From the NCBI RefSeq assembly GCF_963676685.1, contig NC_092348.1, forward strand, positions 15,784,867-15,848,866: a stretch of 64,000 nucleotides of DNA, given 5' to 3'. Positions 34,590-45,547 of this stretch are shown in pieces. The notes under the pieces are model-generated. The model made no database searches, was not told the origin of the DNA, and was given only the letters and a program-made list of their open reading frames with translations. The first letter of the stretch is position 1. Every line of letters starts with the position of its first letter. Origin of the DNA: Mytilus edulis (taxonomy: Eukaryota; Mollusca; Bivalvia; Mytilida; Mytilidae). The translations under genes and the position numbers were made by a program.

Positions 34590-34745
34590 CAAACATTCAT
34601 TTAGGAACCAACTGTGCTCATCGTCCAGTGCATTCGTATTCGTATTATACAAACTTCACACAGAAGGTTTATGAAAAAAATGAAAAGAATCGGATAACAT
34701 TATCCTTTCATTTAATCAGCAGTTCGTTTATAAGGCACAGTTGTG
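34590..34745 (+). pseudogene. Penelope-like RT relic, copy 3
   Basis: A short fragment reading GTNCAHRPVHSYSYYTNFTQ and KVYEKNEK..ITLSFHLI, equivalent to GTNCAPLLADLFLYSYEADF in intact relatives. Very degraded. Confidence 0.65.
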
Positions 34746-34864
34746 TCAAACATGCTATCCGCAACACTATTTGAAACGTCGGATTATGACGTTCTCGGTT
34801 TTGACAATTAGAAGGATTAAAACGTATCTCAAAAACTTGAACTTTAACTGAGAAAAATGAAACT

Positions 34865-35415
34865 TTGGAATCTAATTCAATGATACTTATTGAGTGGTTC
34901 CTGATGAATAAAATGCAAGCAAAACCCAACAAGTTTCAAGTTTTGGCTGTTGGAAAAAAGACCATTGAAAAACAAATCTCAAAATCGAACCTTACATGTA
35001 AAAAAACAGTAATAGAATTAGTCATTGAAATCGACTGTCAGTTAAATTTTGATGTTCATATCATCTCGATTAGCGATCTCAAAGCATCTAAACGTTATAA
35101 CACGTATGGGTTCTGTTTTGGATAGACTTAGTAAACTTCTATTTTTCGTACTTTTGTTCTTATTTTTTTTTATTTAGCCCTTTGACATGACATTTTTACA
35201 CTGAGAAAATAATAAAAATAATAATAGAAAAGGTGTTTTGTATACGAGAATTATATGAGCTAAACGAGGACCTCTTACATCAAGCTAAGGTGCCCTCCAT
35301 ACAGATCAGACGTATAAGAACAATAGCTCTAGAAAAATATTTTGAACAATATAGTTCCTGTGTGCTTACAAAATTCAGTGAGTGTAAAAAGTCTAAGTAT
35401 TCTTTCAAGCCTTAA
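34865..35415 (+). pseudogene. second non-LTR RT C-terminal relic
   Basis: Two pieces in different frames. At 34865-35125, WFLMNKMQAKPNKFQVLAVG and a later LNFDVHI follow the pattern W..NGM.ANP.KFQ.M..G seen after the RT catalytic block. At 35233-35415, LYELNEDLLHQAKVPSIQIR, RIRTIALEKY and KYSFKP follow the C-terminal pattern of the same kind of RT. The part between is lost. It is not the same family as the copy at 11.5 kb. Confidence 0.7.
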
Positions 35416-35494
35416 TTATGTACAAAAAAAATGAACGAAAAACAAATATGTAACACATAAACAAACGATAACCACTGAATTACAGGCACATACA

Positions 35495-35710
35495 TACATA
35501 CTGTGGCGGGGTTAAACAAATTAGCGGAACCCCAACCCTCCCCTAACCTGAGACAGTGATATAACAGTACAACATAAGAACGAACTTTACAAATCAGTTG
35601 AAAAAGGCTTCACCCATCAGATGAACAAAATTACAAGTGGAGGTGGTCGGGTACTTGTACATCCCAACAACATAAAAACGCTCGGTACATTTCTGAGAGT
35701 AGTTAACTGA
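35495..35710. repeat. dispersed repeat, longer copy
   Basis: GTGGCGGGGTTAAACAAATTAGCGG..CCCAACCCTCCC..GATATAACAGTACAACATAAGAACG..CAGTTGAAAAAGGCTTCACC; the first part matches 31880-31970. Confidence 0.6.
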
Positions 35711-35934
35711 CAGCTAGTTTAAAGCCTCTAACAACTAATAAAAAATCATGCAACTAAGACTTAATTATCAATCCGTACACATCCAACATCCAATGGTTTC
35801 AGTGTAAAGACGTCATTGACATAAACAGTCAGAGAAAAACATGGCCTTGTGCAATGCCAGGATACAGGTATCAACAAAGCTGGAAATAATTTAAGACTGA
35901 TACACTTTTACCATGTTTACACCGGCAAAATTGA

Positions 35935-36245
35935 GAATGGAAACGGGGAATGTGTCAAAGAGACAACAACCCAACCAAAGAACAGACAACAGCCGAAGCC
36001 ACCTCCAAAATATCTTCATAGTGGGTCTCATTGAGGTCTAAGCGTGACGCGGGAATAACTTGTTTTTCCCGATTGAATCAGTGGTTTTACACTAGCAATA
36101 TGGGGCCCTTTAGAGCTTTTTGTTCAGTGTGAGCCAAGGCTCCGTGTTGAAGGCCGTACATTGAAATATAATGGTTTACTTTTATAAATTGTTATTTGGA
36201 TGGAGAGTTGTCTCAATTGGCACTCACACCACTGGGCATCTTCCT
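35935..36245. repeat. two adjoining dispersed repeat fragments
   Basis: 35935-36030 (GAATGGAAACGGGGAATGTG TCAAAGAGACAACAACCC) is the reverse of the word at 18560-18595. 36115-36245 (GTGAGCCAAGGCTCCGTGTTGAAGG, then GGATGGAGAGTTGTCTCAA) is a different family that I recognise as frequent in bivalve sequence. The ORF at 35849-36034 is repeat-derived. Confidence 0.65.
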
Positions 36246-36269
36246 ATGATCTATTGTAACATTGAAACA

Positions 36270-36570
36270 TAATGATTGAAACATTTTATTTCACTAAAGG
36301 CCTCACATGAGTCATGATAGTACAACAATATAACAAATAAGATATAATGCATGAACAAACATATTTACAAATGCATGAATAAATAAGGTAAATATCATTT
36401 GTAAATTGACATTACACATGTTACAATTTTACAGAACTTGGCTAAGCCAACACGAACAAATTTATCTTAGCTGTTCATTAGATTAAAGAAACTCATAGTA
36501 TTTTTAACTTTACAAATATCTGCAGGCAAAAAATTCAGCCTTTCAGCATTAAAGAAAGTACAATCATATA
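36270..36570 (-). pseudogene. non-LTR element 3' end relic
   Basis: On the minus strand RLNFLPADICKVKNTMSFFN followed by a stop resembles the C-terminal RLN-LP-E-V-..-NQFK pattern of several LINE proteins. An AT-rich 3' region containing AATAAAATG follows. Weak but consistent. Confidence 0.4.
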
Positions 36571-37297
36571 TATGGGCCTTTTTCAAAAAATGTGGATTTT
36601 CTTGTACAATCAATATTTCTAAAAAAGTGTAAATATTTTTATCCAATTTTTAGATACACAATTTAGTTTTTGGTGTGTGTAACAAGTTCCAGCAAATTCT
36701 ATATGAAATTTAGCTACAGAAATTGCTTCCAGAGGGTTTCAAAGGGTCCAAAAACCCCAAAATTGCTTGTACGAAATTGAAAAACTAGTCTTTTTTAAAT
36801 GCTGGTTTTAATACCCAGCTGAAATTAATATTTTTCTTTTGTTATTATAAATATATAGGTATCACTGCAGGTATGTATACACAAATACAGGGAATTATTA
36901 GATTTTATTAGCATTTTTTCTTACTTTTCATTTCGTACTTAAAAAAATGTCAACTACATAACACAAATAAAATAATGTTGCCAATAAACAACTGATTATA
37001 TCCCTTGTAACTACGGAAGTGCTCTCTACTTACTCTTCATCCTCTGATGACGTGCTTAAAGTTACAGGATGACATCATTGATTCATTTCATTATAGATTA
37101 GTTTTGGTGATTACAAATTACTCCGTAATTTTATTCTATGTCAACTTTGTAACGGCAAAAACATTGATAAATTTTGGCATAAATATTTTTTTTTTTCATA
37201 AATTATTCAAAGTCTGTAATACTTACTCTAATTCAATAAAAACCATTTATCTGGTAGTATTAGGGTCAAGAAAAACATCCAAAAAACACAAATAGGT

Positions 37298-37372
37298 CAA
37301 CTACATAACGGTCAACTACATAACACAGTGAATCGTTATGTAGTTGACAAAAAGCGTTATGTAGTTGACAAT
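37298..37372. repeat. cluster of GTCAACTACATAAC words
   Basis: Two direct copies, GGTCAACTACATAACG and GGTCAACTACATAACAC, are followed by two inverted copies, CGTTATGTAGTTGACA and GCGTTATGTAGTTGACA. The cluster is in effect a palindrome. It looks like an end-binding array or the junction of two element ends. Confidence 0.75.
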
Positions 37373-37964
37373 GCTGAATTAAATTCACTTTAAAATATGT
37401 TTCTAAAAAGTGTTATTTTAACCATGTTAACTGTTTTGAAAAAAGTGTGATGATTTTTATGGAAATATATAGAGTGGGGTGATCATTTTCGCCATATCTT
37501 TCCATGTTTTCTTCAGTTTATGTTTAGGTCTTTATGTTTTTGAAGTATACAGATATTTCTATATGAAGATAACTTCAAATGCAAAATATTCTTAGCTTGA
37601 AAACGTGTTTGTTTTGAGTAAAATCATCTGAAAAGTTGGATTAAAGGATGTATGAAATTTCCTATTTTTTTGTCAACGGGGGACACATATTCGCCGTTTT
37701 TACATATCTGTTTAAAACCAAATAACTGCAGCTTTAAACAATATTTATCAAATAAATTTCATTATAGACGAATAGCAGACATTTGAAAGGTGTAAAAAAC
37801 TGAAATTTAGGGCAATCAGTCAAAGAATTACTAAGGAATGCTTCTTTGAAATCGTTTTTTTCATTCAGGAAATTGGCTGCAAATCGTTGTCCATTTTTCG
37901 GTCCTTTGCCGTAAGTGCCGAAATTTAGTCTCATTTTCAAAAATAATCATATTTTGGTACGCAC

Positions 37965-38070
37965 TGAAACCCGGACCGGACCGGACTCCGGACCCGGACT
38001 TTGGTATGAAACCCGGACCCGGACCCGGACTGGCCGCCGGACCCGGACTGTATGCCGGACCCGGACTGTG
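37965..38070. repeat. GGACCC-rich block, left copy
   Basis: GAAACCCGGACCGGACCGGA, then CTCCGGACCCGGACTTTGG and three CCGGACCCGGACTG units. It stands out as strongly GC-rich in an AT-rich region. The inverted right copy is at 44396-44500. Confidence 0.85.
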
Positions 38071-38896
38071 GGTTTTTTACCACTTTGATTTTTTTTAAGA
38101 TTACTGTCATATTATAAGTTACATTATATATAAATTAAAAACAATCCACATTCCGAGCGTAAAATTGAACAAAAAAGAGTAAAGTAAAGTAAGAAAGAGA
38201 TAATATTAATTCCTTTGTTGTTATTGTTTTATGGAAATTAATAAAATCTTTTTATTATTAATGAAAGCAAATTAAATTCTTTTCATAGGAAGAGTAAAGC
38301 GCAATAGTTTGAAACATTTGAGGTTATATTTTTTTTAGTATTGTTTTCTTCTTCAAGACATTAAGGGAAAAATAGAATTCCTACTTTTCTAAATAATTCG
38401 CCGGTGTGTTTATATTTCTCTAAGAAACTGTATAAATAGATTTTGAAATTATTAGGACTTTTCTGTCTTATAACTTTATTTTATTTTGGAATGCCAATTT
38501 TTTTAAAAGGAGAGGAAAAATTACATAGAAAAGTATAGCTACACAAAGCCAAATATTTTAAAGTATAAATTATTAATGTCATCAAAAAAGAAGGTAAAGT
38601 TGATTAAACTCTGCAAATTTATCAAAACTATAAATAAATCTGTGTGAACTCCTGGCTTTATCTAGTGTGACGCCACCCCTATTACGGTAATTATTTTTGT
38701 AACATGTCTTGTACAAATTGTAATTATTGAATATTGTATATATTGTAAATATGTATTTCTCTATACCTTTCGATCTTTCATTTGCGCCGATTGTGCACAG
38801 GTAAATTGCAGGTGAATGTCACTAAACTATTCATCAATATAAACCTCTTTCGTTAGCCAATTGTACATATATTATGAATTGTCAACTAGTATCATA
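38071..38896. other. no gene seen
   Basis: AT-rich filler inside the putative large element. No ORF or repeat is supportable. Confidence 0.4.
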
Positions 38897-39236
38897 AGAA
38901 TTCCTATGATCTCTTATTGTTCTTCCGAATTCTTATGATATCTTATTGTTCCTCCGAACTCTTATGATATCTTATTGTTCCTCCAAATTCTTATATCTTA
39001 TTGTTCCTCAGAATTCTTATGACTTTTTATTGTTCCTCCGAATTCTTATATGCCTTTTGATTGTTCATCCGAATTCTTATGATCTCTTGCTGTTCCTCAG
39101 AAGCCTTGTGACTTTTTATAATTTATTGTTCCTCCAAGTTATTATAATCTCTAAGACTTATATTGTTCCTCCGAATTCTTATGACTTTTAATTGTTTCTC
39201 TAAATTCTTATGATCTCTAATACTGTTCCTCAGAAT
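38897..39236 (+). repeat. 29-30-bp minisatellite, about eleven units
   Basis: Units of the type CTTATGATCTCTTATTGTTC followed by CTCCGAATT. Length varies from 27 to 37 bases, with several insertions in the second half. The ORF at 38946-39191 is this repeat read through. Confidence 0.85.
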
Positions 39237-39667
39237 AAATTATTGACAAAGGTTTACACTCGCTTTAGGATATTGGTTTAATTGAAAGAAAAAGAAAAAA
39301 GAAGACACAACCAGGAATTACTTACAAAATACATTACATTAAGGCTATTGGTAATTCGGTGTTTAAATAAGGGAGCTACCATTTGATTTTATTTTACTCA
39401 AAACTCTTGTCCTGCCTTTTTTTTCAAATTTCATGTTATTTTAATTACTCCATTTTTTTCTGTCGTAAAATAATAATAAAAAAAAAAGATTTACTTGCTC
39501 ATTTGATTGTCATCACAAAGTCTATTAAAATAATTCAACAATCCAATGTTTCACGCAAAGGGTGTCAAAGACTACACTAGCAATCATAATCAAGCATGTA
39601 TATAAGTTAGAATTAAAGGGGCATTAGCTCCGAGATATAATGAAATAATAAATAAAAATGTTCAATA

Positions 39668-39745
39668 TAGTGAAATAATTTTATTTTAGCAGCCATTGTC
39701 AAAATATACTAAGATACATCGCTTATGAATTATTCACTCGTAATC
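39668..39745. repeat. dispersed repeat, 'TTAGCAGCC' family
   Basis: GTGAAATAATTTTATTTTAGCAGCC..GAATTATTCACTCGTAATC is related to 18206-18298 and 60110-60210. The minus-strand ORFs at 39730-39966 next to it (with KFYWRNSNFVSSNQ in one frame) were not recognised. Confidence 0.55.
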
Positions 39746-39944
39746 TCCGTATCAATAGTATTCCTTTGGTATGATATACAGAAATAATTTTGTGTTATAT
39801 ATAATGAGTGGCAAAAGTTTACAAGGCCATATACGTTGACCGGGATATTTTTTACCCCAAGATGGTACTCTGAATAAAATCTTCTGCGGCTCCTGATTGG
39901 ATGATACAAAGTTGGAGTTTCTCCAATAAAATTTAAGCGGCGAT

Positions 39945-41920
39945 AGATCATCCATGTAATACACAATCTTGAACAGGTGAGTCCGGACTGTGACCTGACA
40001 TGACCCCGGACTAGCTTGAAGTTTACTATACCTGCGTGTATTGCATTACGACGACTAACTGTATGTAAACTGTTTATTGTCGTAAAGTATATTGACGGGA
40101 CATTTGATCAAGCATGTAATACATAAGAAAGTTATAAGATATTTGTCCGACATTTAACGAAAAAATGAAATGTAATAGGCGAGTCCGGATGGTGACCTGA
40201 AGTGACCCCGGACTAGGTGTATTCGCAAACTATAGACATCGATAGAGATACAAAACTTCACACATTATTTGATGAGACGAACTTATTCATTTTTATTCAT
40301 TCAACTTTTTCCTTATTGTATTGTCGTCGGAAACATTAATAAAAGACGTTTGCCTTAGAATCAACAAATTAATATTAGGCGAGTCCGGACTGTGACCTGA
40401 TATAACCCCGGACCAGGAGTATACGGATTGTATATAAATATACTAAATTATTTGTTTAATTGAAAGATTTTTTTCCCCCTTTTTGCTTTTTACTTTTGCT
40501 TTATTCATTTCTCTATTTCTTTAGTTATTCGATTGTCATCGGAAAAATCAATAAACGACACTTAAGGGCGTTCAACAATGTAATACACATTCTTGAACAG
40601 GTGAGTCCGGACTGTGACCTGACATGACCCCGGACTAGCTTGAAGTTTACTATACCTGCGTGTATTGCATTACGACGACTAACTGTATGTAAACTGTTTA
40701 TTGTCGTAAAGTATATTGACGGGACATTTGATCAAGCATGTAATACATAAGAAAGTTATAAGATATTTGTCCGACATTTAACGAAAAAATGAAATGTAAT
40801 AGGCGAGTCAATATGGTGACCTGAAGTGACCCCGGACTAGGTGTATTCGCAAACTATAGACATCGATAGAGATACAAAACTTCACACATTATTTGATGAG
40901 ACGAACTTATTCATTTTTATTCATTCAACTTTTTCCTTATTGTATTGTCGTCGGAAACATTAATAAAAGACGTTTGCCTTAGAATCAACAAATTAATATT
41001 AGGCGAGTCCGGACTGTGACCTGATATAACCCCGGACCAGGAGTATACGGATTGTATATAAATATACTAAATTATTTGTTTAATCGAAAGATTTTTTTCC
41101 CCTTTTTGCTTTTTACTTTTCCTTTATTCATTTCTCTATTTCTTTAGTTATTCGATTGTCATCGGAAAAATCAATAAACGACACTTAAGGGCGTTCAACA
41201 ATGTAATACACATTCTTGAACAGGTGAGTCCGGACTGTGACCTGACATGACCCCGGACTAGCTTGAAGTTTACTATACCTGCGTGTATTGCATTACGACG
41301 ACTAACTGTATGTAAACTGTTTATTGTCGTAAAGTATGTTGACGGAACATTTGATTAAACCTGTAATACATAGGAAATGTAAAAGACATTTATCCGAGAT
41401 TTAACGAAATAATCAAACGTTGGTCGTAGTAATCGAGTCCAGATGGTGACCTGAAGTAACCCCGGACTCGGTGTATTCTATTATATATTAATAGACATTG
41501 ATAGAGATATAAAACTTCACACATTATTTGATTGAAATATTTTTTTATTTTTATTCATTTAACTTTTTGCTGATCAAATTGTCATCGGAAAAATTAACAA
41601 AGGACTTTTATCCGAGAATCAACGAAATAATACTAGGCGAGTCCGGACCGTGCATGACCTGAAATAACCCCGGACTGGGAGTATACGAGTTATATATACA
41701 TATACTGAATTAAGTGTTTAATTGAAAGATTGCATTTCCATTTTTCCTTTTTCTTTTTTCTTCATTTATTTGTCTATTTCTGTAATTATTTGATTATGAT
41801 CGGAATGATCAATAAAAGACACTAAAGCAGCAATCAACCATGCAATACACAATCTTGAACAGGTGAGTCCGGCCTGTGACCTGACATGACCCCGCACTAG
41901 CTTGAAGTTTTCTATACCTG
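39945..41920 (+). repeat. higher-order satellite, ten monomers in triplets
   Basis: Each monomer of about 200-222 bases opens with GAGTCCGGACTGTGACCTGA followed by CATGACCCCGGACTAG. The TGACCT cores begin at 39991, 40193, 40393, 40615, 40817, 41017, 41238, 41447, 41655 and 41877. Spacing follows a 202-200-222 pattern, so the higher-order unit is about 624 bases (three monomer types), repeated three times plus one monomer. The first two higher-order copies are nearly identical; the third is clearly older. The AGTCCGG and CCGGACT flanks form a short stem around the core. Confidence 0.9.
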
Positions 41921-41924
41921 TGTG

Positions 41925-42360
41925 TAATAAATTAATTTTCATTTCAAACACCATAGATGGATATTATAGGACAGACAAGGAACAACCAATGAAATGCATA
42001 TGCTATGTTTTTAATAAAACTTTGGTTAATCGATTGTGTATGAAAGCTCCAAGTGATTGTACAGTAGATTTGCAAGCGATTGTACAGTCAATAAAAATAT
42101 CTGACATAGAGAAAAGGAATATATTTGGAATTCTTCCGGGACAATGGCTTTGAAACTTTCAGACAGATGAGACTATATATCAGAAAAGGTACACGTGAAA
42201 ATTCTGATAGAAACGATTGGTTTTACGATGTTTATTTGACATTTTTGATCGCTGTTGTGAGACAGTTTCAATCGTTTTACTCGGAGCTCCACCATAAGAA
42301 GAAAAACGTTTGGATGAAAATATCTTTATTATCTAATTGTTTCATATTTACATAGAGATT
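41925..42360 (+). other. unassigned ORF pair, possibly one broken gene
   Basis: One frame reads GYYRTDKEQPMKCICYVFNK to SIKISDIEKRNIFG (ending 42153). The overlapping next frame continues with EFFRDNGFETFRQMRLYI to FYSELHHKKKNVWMKI (ending 42355). The polar composition and the way the second takes over from the first near 42125 would fit one reading frame split by a frameshift. I recognise no domain. It may equally be chance. Confidence 0.2.
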
Positions 42361-42884
42361 AGAATGATTTAGCTACCAAAATTTGAAGCAGAAACGTCAT
42401 TAAGTAATATTAGAGTTCATCAAAGTTTCAACCAAGCAACTTATTTTTCAAATGTCGGAGCCATGCTTGACAGTCTCCCAAAAGACAAAAATATTAGAAA
42501 ACTTTCAAAACTTAGATGTTATATATTCATAGAACATATTTTATTTTGAACAGACGAAATTACTGTTGAACAAAACACAATCCTTTTCAGAAATGTACAT
42601 AGTTATCGTGATTCGCCATACACAAAAGATTCTTTGCTTAATATTACTGTATTTTAAAGTGTACTCGTATCCAGTTGTTATTGTTTAAACATAATATATT
42701 TATTGTATATATTTTTCAAACTATACTGAAATATATAATTGCTGTCATCTTGAAACTTTGTAGATTGTACTTATTTGGAGAGGATTATCTTAAGTTGTTA
42801 TAACTGGAATCCAATACTATTGTATATCTAGACAATAAAATATGTTTAAACTAATGAGAAAACCGTACAGTTTCGTTCACACAC
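42361..42884. other. no gene seen
   Basis: AT-rich sequence inside the putative large element; nothing supportable. Confidence 0.4.
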
Positions 42885-43220
42885 TGTGTATACACAATGC
42901 TTGTGACCACAAAACACAGATCAAGTTTAAATTTTGTAGGTGTCATTTAAACCATTCTAGAGTTATGTTCTTTTACAAATGGAAAAAATGCTGAAATTTT
43001 CGTTTCCGTTCTCTTACGTACATGAAGGCTTGACTTTACCAAATGTTAGGAAATTTATACACAATGCTTAGTACCACAACACAGAGATAAGTTCGAATTT
43101 TGGTAGCGTCACTGAAACCGTTCTGGATCCCGGAGTTGTTATACTCCGTTACAAATGAATAATGAAAATGTTATATGATATGCAAGCGGGTGCATCGTCT
43201 GTGTCCCATGGACACATTCC
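42885..43220. repeat. dispersed repeat, two tandem units
   Basis: TATACACAATGCTTGTGACCAC (about 42890) and TATACACAATGCTTAGTACCAC (about 43057) start two related units of about 165 bases. Each continues with AAGTTYRAATTTTGGTAG and a TTACAAATGRA block. The 3' part GTGTCCCATGGACACATTCC recurs at about 62350 and, changed, at 63110. A third relative of the unit starts at 62110. From 43221 to 44395 nothing further was recognised. Confidence 0.65.
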
Positions 43221-44395
43221 CCATTTACTCTGAAACATGTTTACTTCTTACTGCTGCTGCATTAGTATTTCGCAATTTAATATATGTAGTAGCTTGTCGC
43301 TTGCCTATTTTATCAAAAAACACAAATATTGACGGATGGGATCCATAAACAGTTCATTATAATTATTGTAGAATGCCTCTGCTCCATTAGTTGTACGTCT
43401 TTCGGTAGATGGGATTTTAGCACTTACAGATGGTGAAACCAACGCACTATCATCAAATATTTGTTTATCGTTATTATATATGATACAAATTTGTCACAAG
43501 TAAACTGGTGCAAATAATTTCCGAATATTGGCGCAATTGATATATATATTTGAAAGAAAAAATGGCGCAAATGATACCCTTGAAAAACCTTAACTGTCAC
43601 AAAAGGACTACTGCCAACTATATATAGTCAGTCGTTTTTAAACTGGTTTTTTTTCTAAGTTTATGATTCAAATACATGTATGGGATTATAAATAAAAAAA
43701 AAAAAATTAAAATCATTTCATAGTTCAACAGTTTTCAAAATATCATTTTGTTCATAACACTTTTATGTAATACATTTGTTTATGATTCGGTCCTTCCCTA
43801 ATTTGATTATCAGTATGACTAACGGAATTATTGCCAAGAGTTATTGAGCGATTTCCTATTGGACTTTAAAGAACGTATAGTACACAATTACGTAATGCGT
43901 GTTCATGCATCGCGTCACTGCTGCCCATATAAACTACTGTCACGGTATATAGCAGAATATGGGGCCGGTTATACAGGTCTGATTCATTTTCATAATTATT
44001 ATACATGTAATGCATCTTGTTTATTTCTGCCAAAGTTAACTTCCTTCTGAATAGTTTTAATAAAAAAAGGAAAAAATATTTCTAAGAAAATCCACTTTCT
44101 CCCTATAATTTTAAAAAAAGTATTTCCATGTTTTTAAAAGTCATTTGTAAACATTCATACTGTATGTATGATTTTTTTTTTAAAGTAATTGCACAACTGT
44201 AAATTGAAGATACAAAATCATTGCAAGGCTAACTTGCATGCTTGTCTTCTCTTCTAGACTATACAAGAGTAAGAGCAAAATTTGATTATCTTATCATTAT
44301 TATAATGTACTGTGTTACAGTTCTCAAAAAATTATCTTCCTTCTCCTGAATAAAAAAAAGAAAAGGTGATTCTAAGAAAATTCATAATTTTTACC

Positions 44396-44500
44396 CAGTC
44401 CGGGTCCGGCATTCAGTCCGGGTCCGGCGGCCAGTCCGGGTCCGGGTCCGGGTTTCATACCAAAGTCCGGGTCCGGAGTCCGGTCCGGTCCGGGTTTCAG
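44396..44500. repeat. GGACCC-rich block, right inverted copy
   Basis: Reverse complement of 37965-38070 with only one or two differences over about 100 bases. The minus-strand ORF at 44391-44645 (RTRTRTG-type repeats) is this block read through and is not a gene. Confidence 0.85.
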
Positions 44501-44984
44501 TACGTACCTCATATTTTTTATAAAAATATAATTTAACGGCATACTTCTTCCATTTCAACCATCCTTTGAAGTTTTTACACCTCAAAATCATAAAACGGCG
44601 AAATTGTGTCCACGGCGAATATGAGCGCCCCACTCTATCAAGCAAAATGTAAATATTATTAAAAAAAAATTAGGGACCGAAACTAAATCCGTTATGTAGT
44701 TGACATATGTCCCATACTTGTTTCTATGTAATTTTTTAAAATATTTTTGTAGTAGCATTTAAGATTGCATATTTTTATTTCAGGCTGTATTGTTGTTAAA
44801 CTATTCAATTTCATATATTAAAGTTGAAAATTGAATATTTTTTTGTATTGTTATTTCACAACTGAAATATCCACATTTTTTGAAAATGACCCATATAATG
44901 AAACTCGTCTCCTAGCACATTGCTGTTACATAAATCACATATTCATTATGTTGCATATTTTAAGTTGTTTTGTTGTTTGTTTTT

Positions 44985-45080
44985 ATGTTCTGTGGCATAT
45001 TTTAAGTGTTCTGTGGTATATTTTTAGTGTTCTGTGGTATTCTGTGGTGTTCTGTGGTATTCTGTGGTGTTCTGTGGTAA
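44985..45080 (+). repeat. GTTCTGTGGTATT minisatellite
   Basis: Seven or so copies of TGTTCTGTGGTATT-like words, at first spaced by ATATTTTAAG, then compact (12-14 bases). The ORF at 44831-45121 runs into this repeat. Confidence 0.85.
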
Positions 45081-45445
45081 AAAGACGCTCCGTATTCATT
45101 CGGATACATTACCAGATCTGAAAATAGTAATCGAGTTGTCTCTCTTTGATCCAATCATTATTGTAGATCTGTAATGGTATTTAGATAGATCGCTGAATTG
45201 TTTAATATTGAACTGATTTGCGGTTAGCCATAAGGGTGGATACCAGGCACACTTGAAATCTAGTATGTCAACAAACATAAGACATCTTTCATCAAGATTA
45301 GGTAATAAATAAGTCATAACAATAGGACAACTTTCTAAGTTTAAATTAATCATTATCATCAACATGAGCTATGCAAATGCTTTATTTAATCCTGAAACAA
45401 ATGCATATATACATTATACATCGTGCATTACATCACAGTTGGCAT

Positions 45446-45454
45446 CTTTGAGTC
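45446..45454 (+). repeat. target repeat CTTTGAGTC, copy 1 of 4
   Basis: The same 9 bases also occur at 45539-45547, 46418-46426 and 46539-46547. They flank three consecutive foldback elements and are the presumed target-site duplication of each. Confidence 0.85.
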
Positions 45455-45538
45455 TAGTCCAAATAATTATGACTCTTGAAAGGTTATTATAATTTTTTTT
45501 CTTTGACGCCTTACACGACGTCATAATTATTTGGACTA
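45455..45538. mobile_element. foldback element I (84 bp)
   Basis: TAGTCCAAATAATTATGAC and GTCATAATTATTTGGACTA form the perfect 19-base ends. The centre of about 46 bases is AT-rich and includes GACGCCTTACACGACG. Flanked on both sides by CTTTGAGTC. Confidence 0.88.
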
Positions 45539-45547
45539 CTTTGAGTC

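Larger units (their letters stand above)
36948..44705. mobile_element. putative 7.8-kb element with inverted TGTCAACTACATAAC ends
   Basis: TGTCAACTACATAACAC at 36948-36964 faces GTTATGTAGTTGACA at 44691-44705. Near the left end the same word recurs twice forward (37298, 37313) and twice inverted (37334, 37354). Behind the ends, an imperfect inverted pair (ATAGAGTGGGGTGATCATTTTCGCC at about 37469 against the complement of 44610-44640) and a near-identical GGACCC-rich block (37965-38070 and 44396-44500) support a symmetrical structure. No transposase ORF and no target duplication were recognised. The limits are inferred from these ends. Confidence 0.5.

Noticed and set aside
38897..39236. Regularly spaced short repeats, considered as a CRISPR-like array
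   Set aside because: Units are contiguous without unique spacers, and the sequence is clearly eukaryotic.
39730..39966. Overlapping minus-strand ORFs of 70-78 residues
   Set aside because: No motif is recognised, they overlap a dispersed repeat at one end, and no splice partners are visible.
44391..44645. A minus-strand ORF rich in RT dipeptides
   Set aside because: It is the GGACCC-rich repeat block read through.
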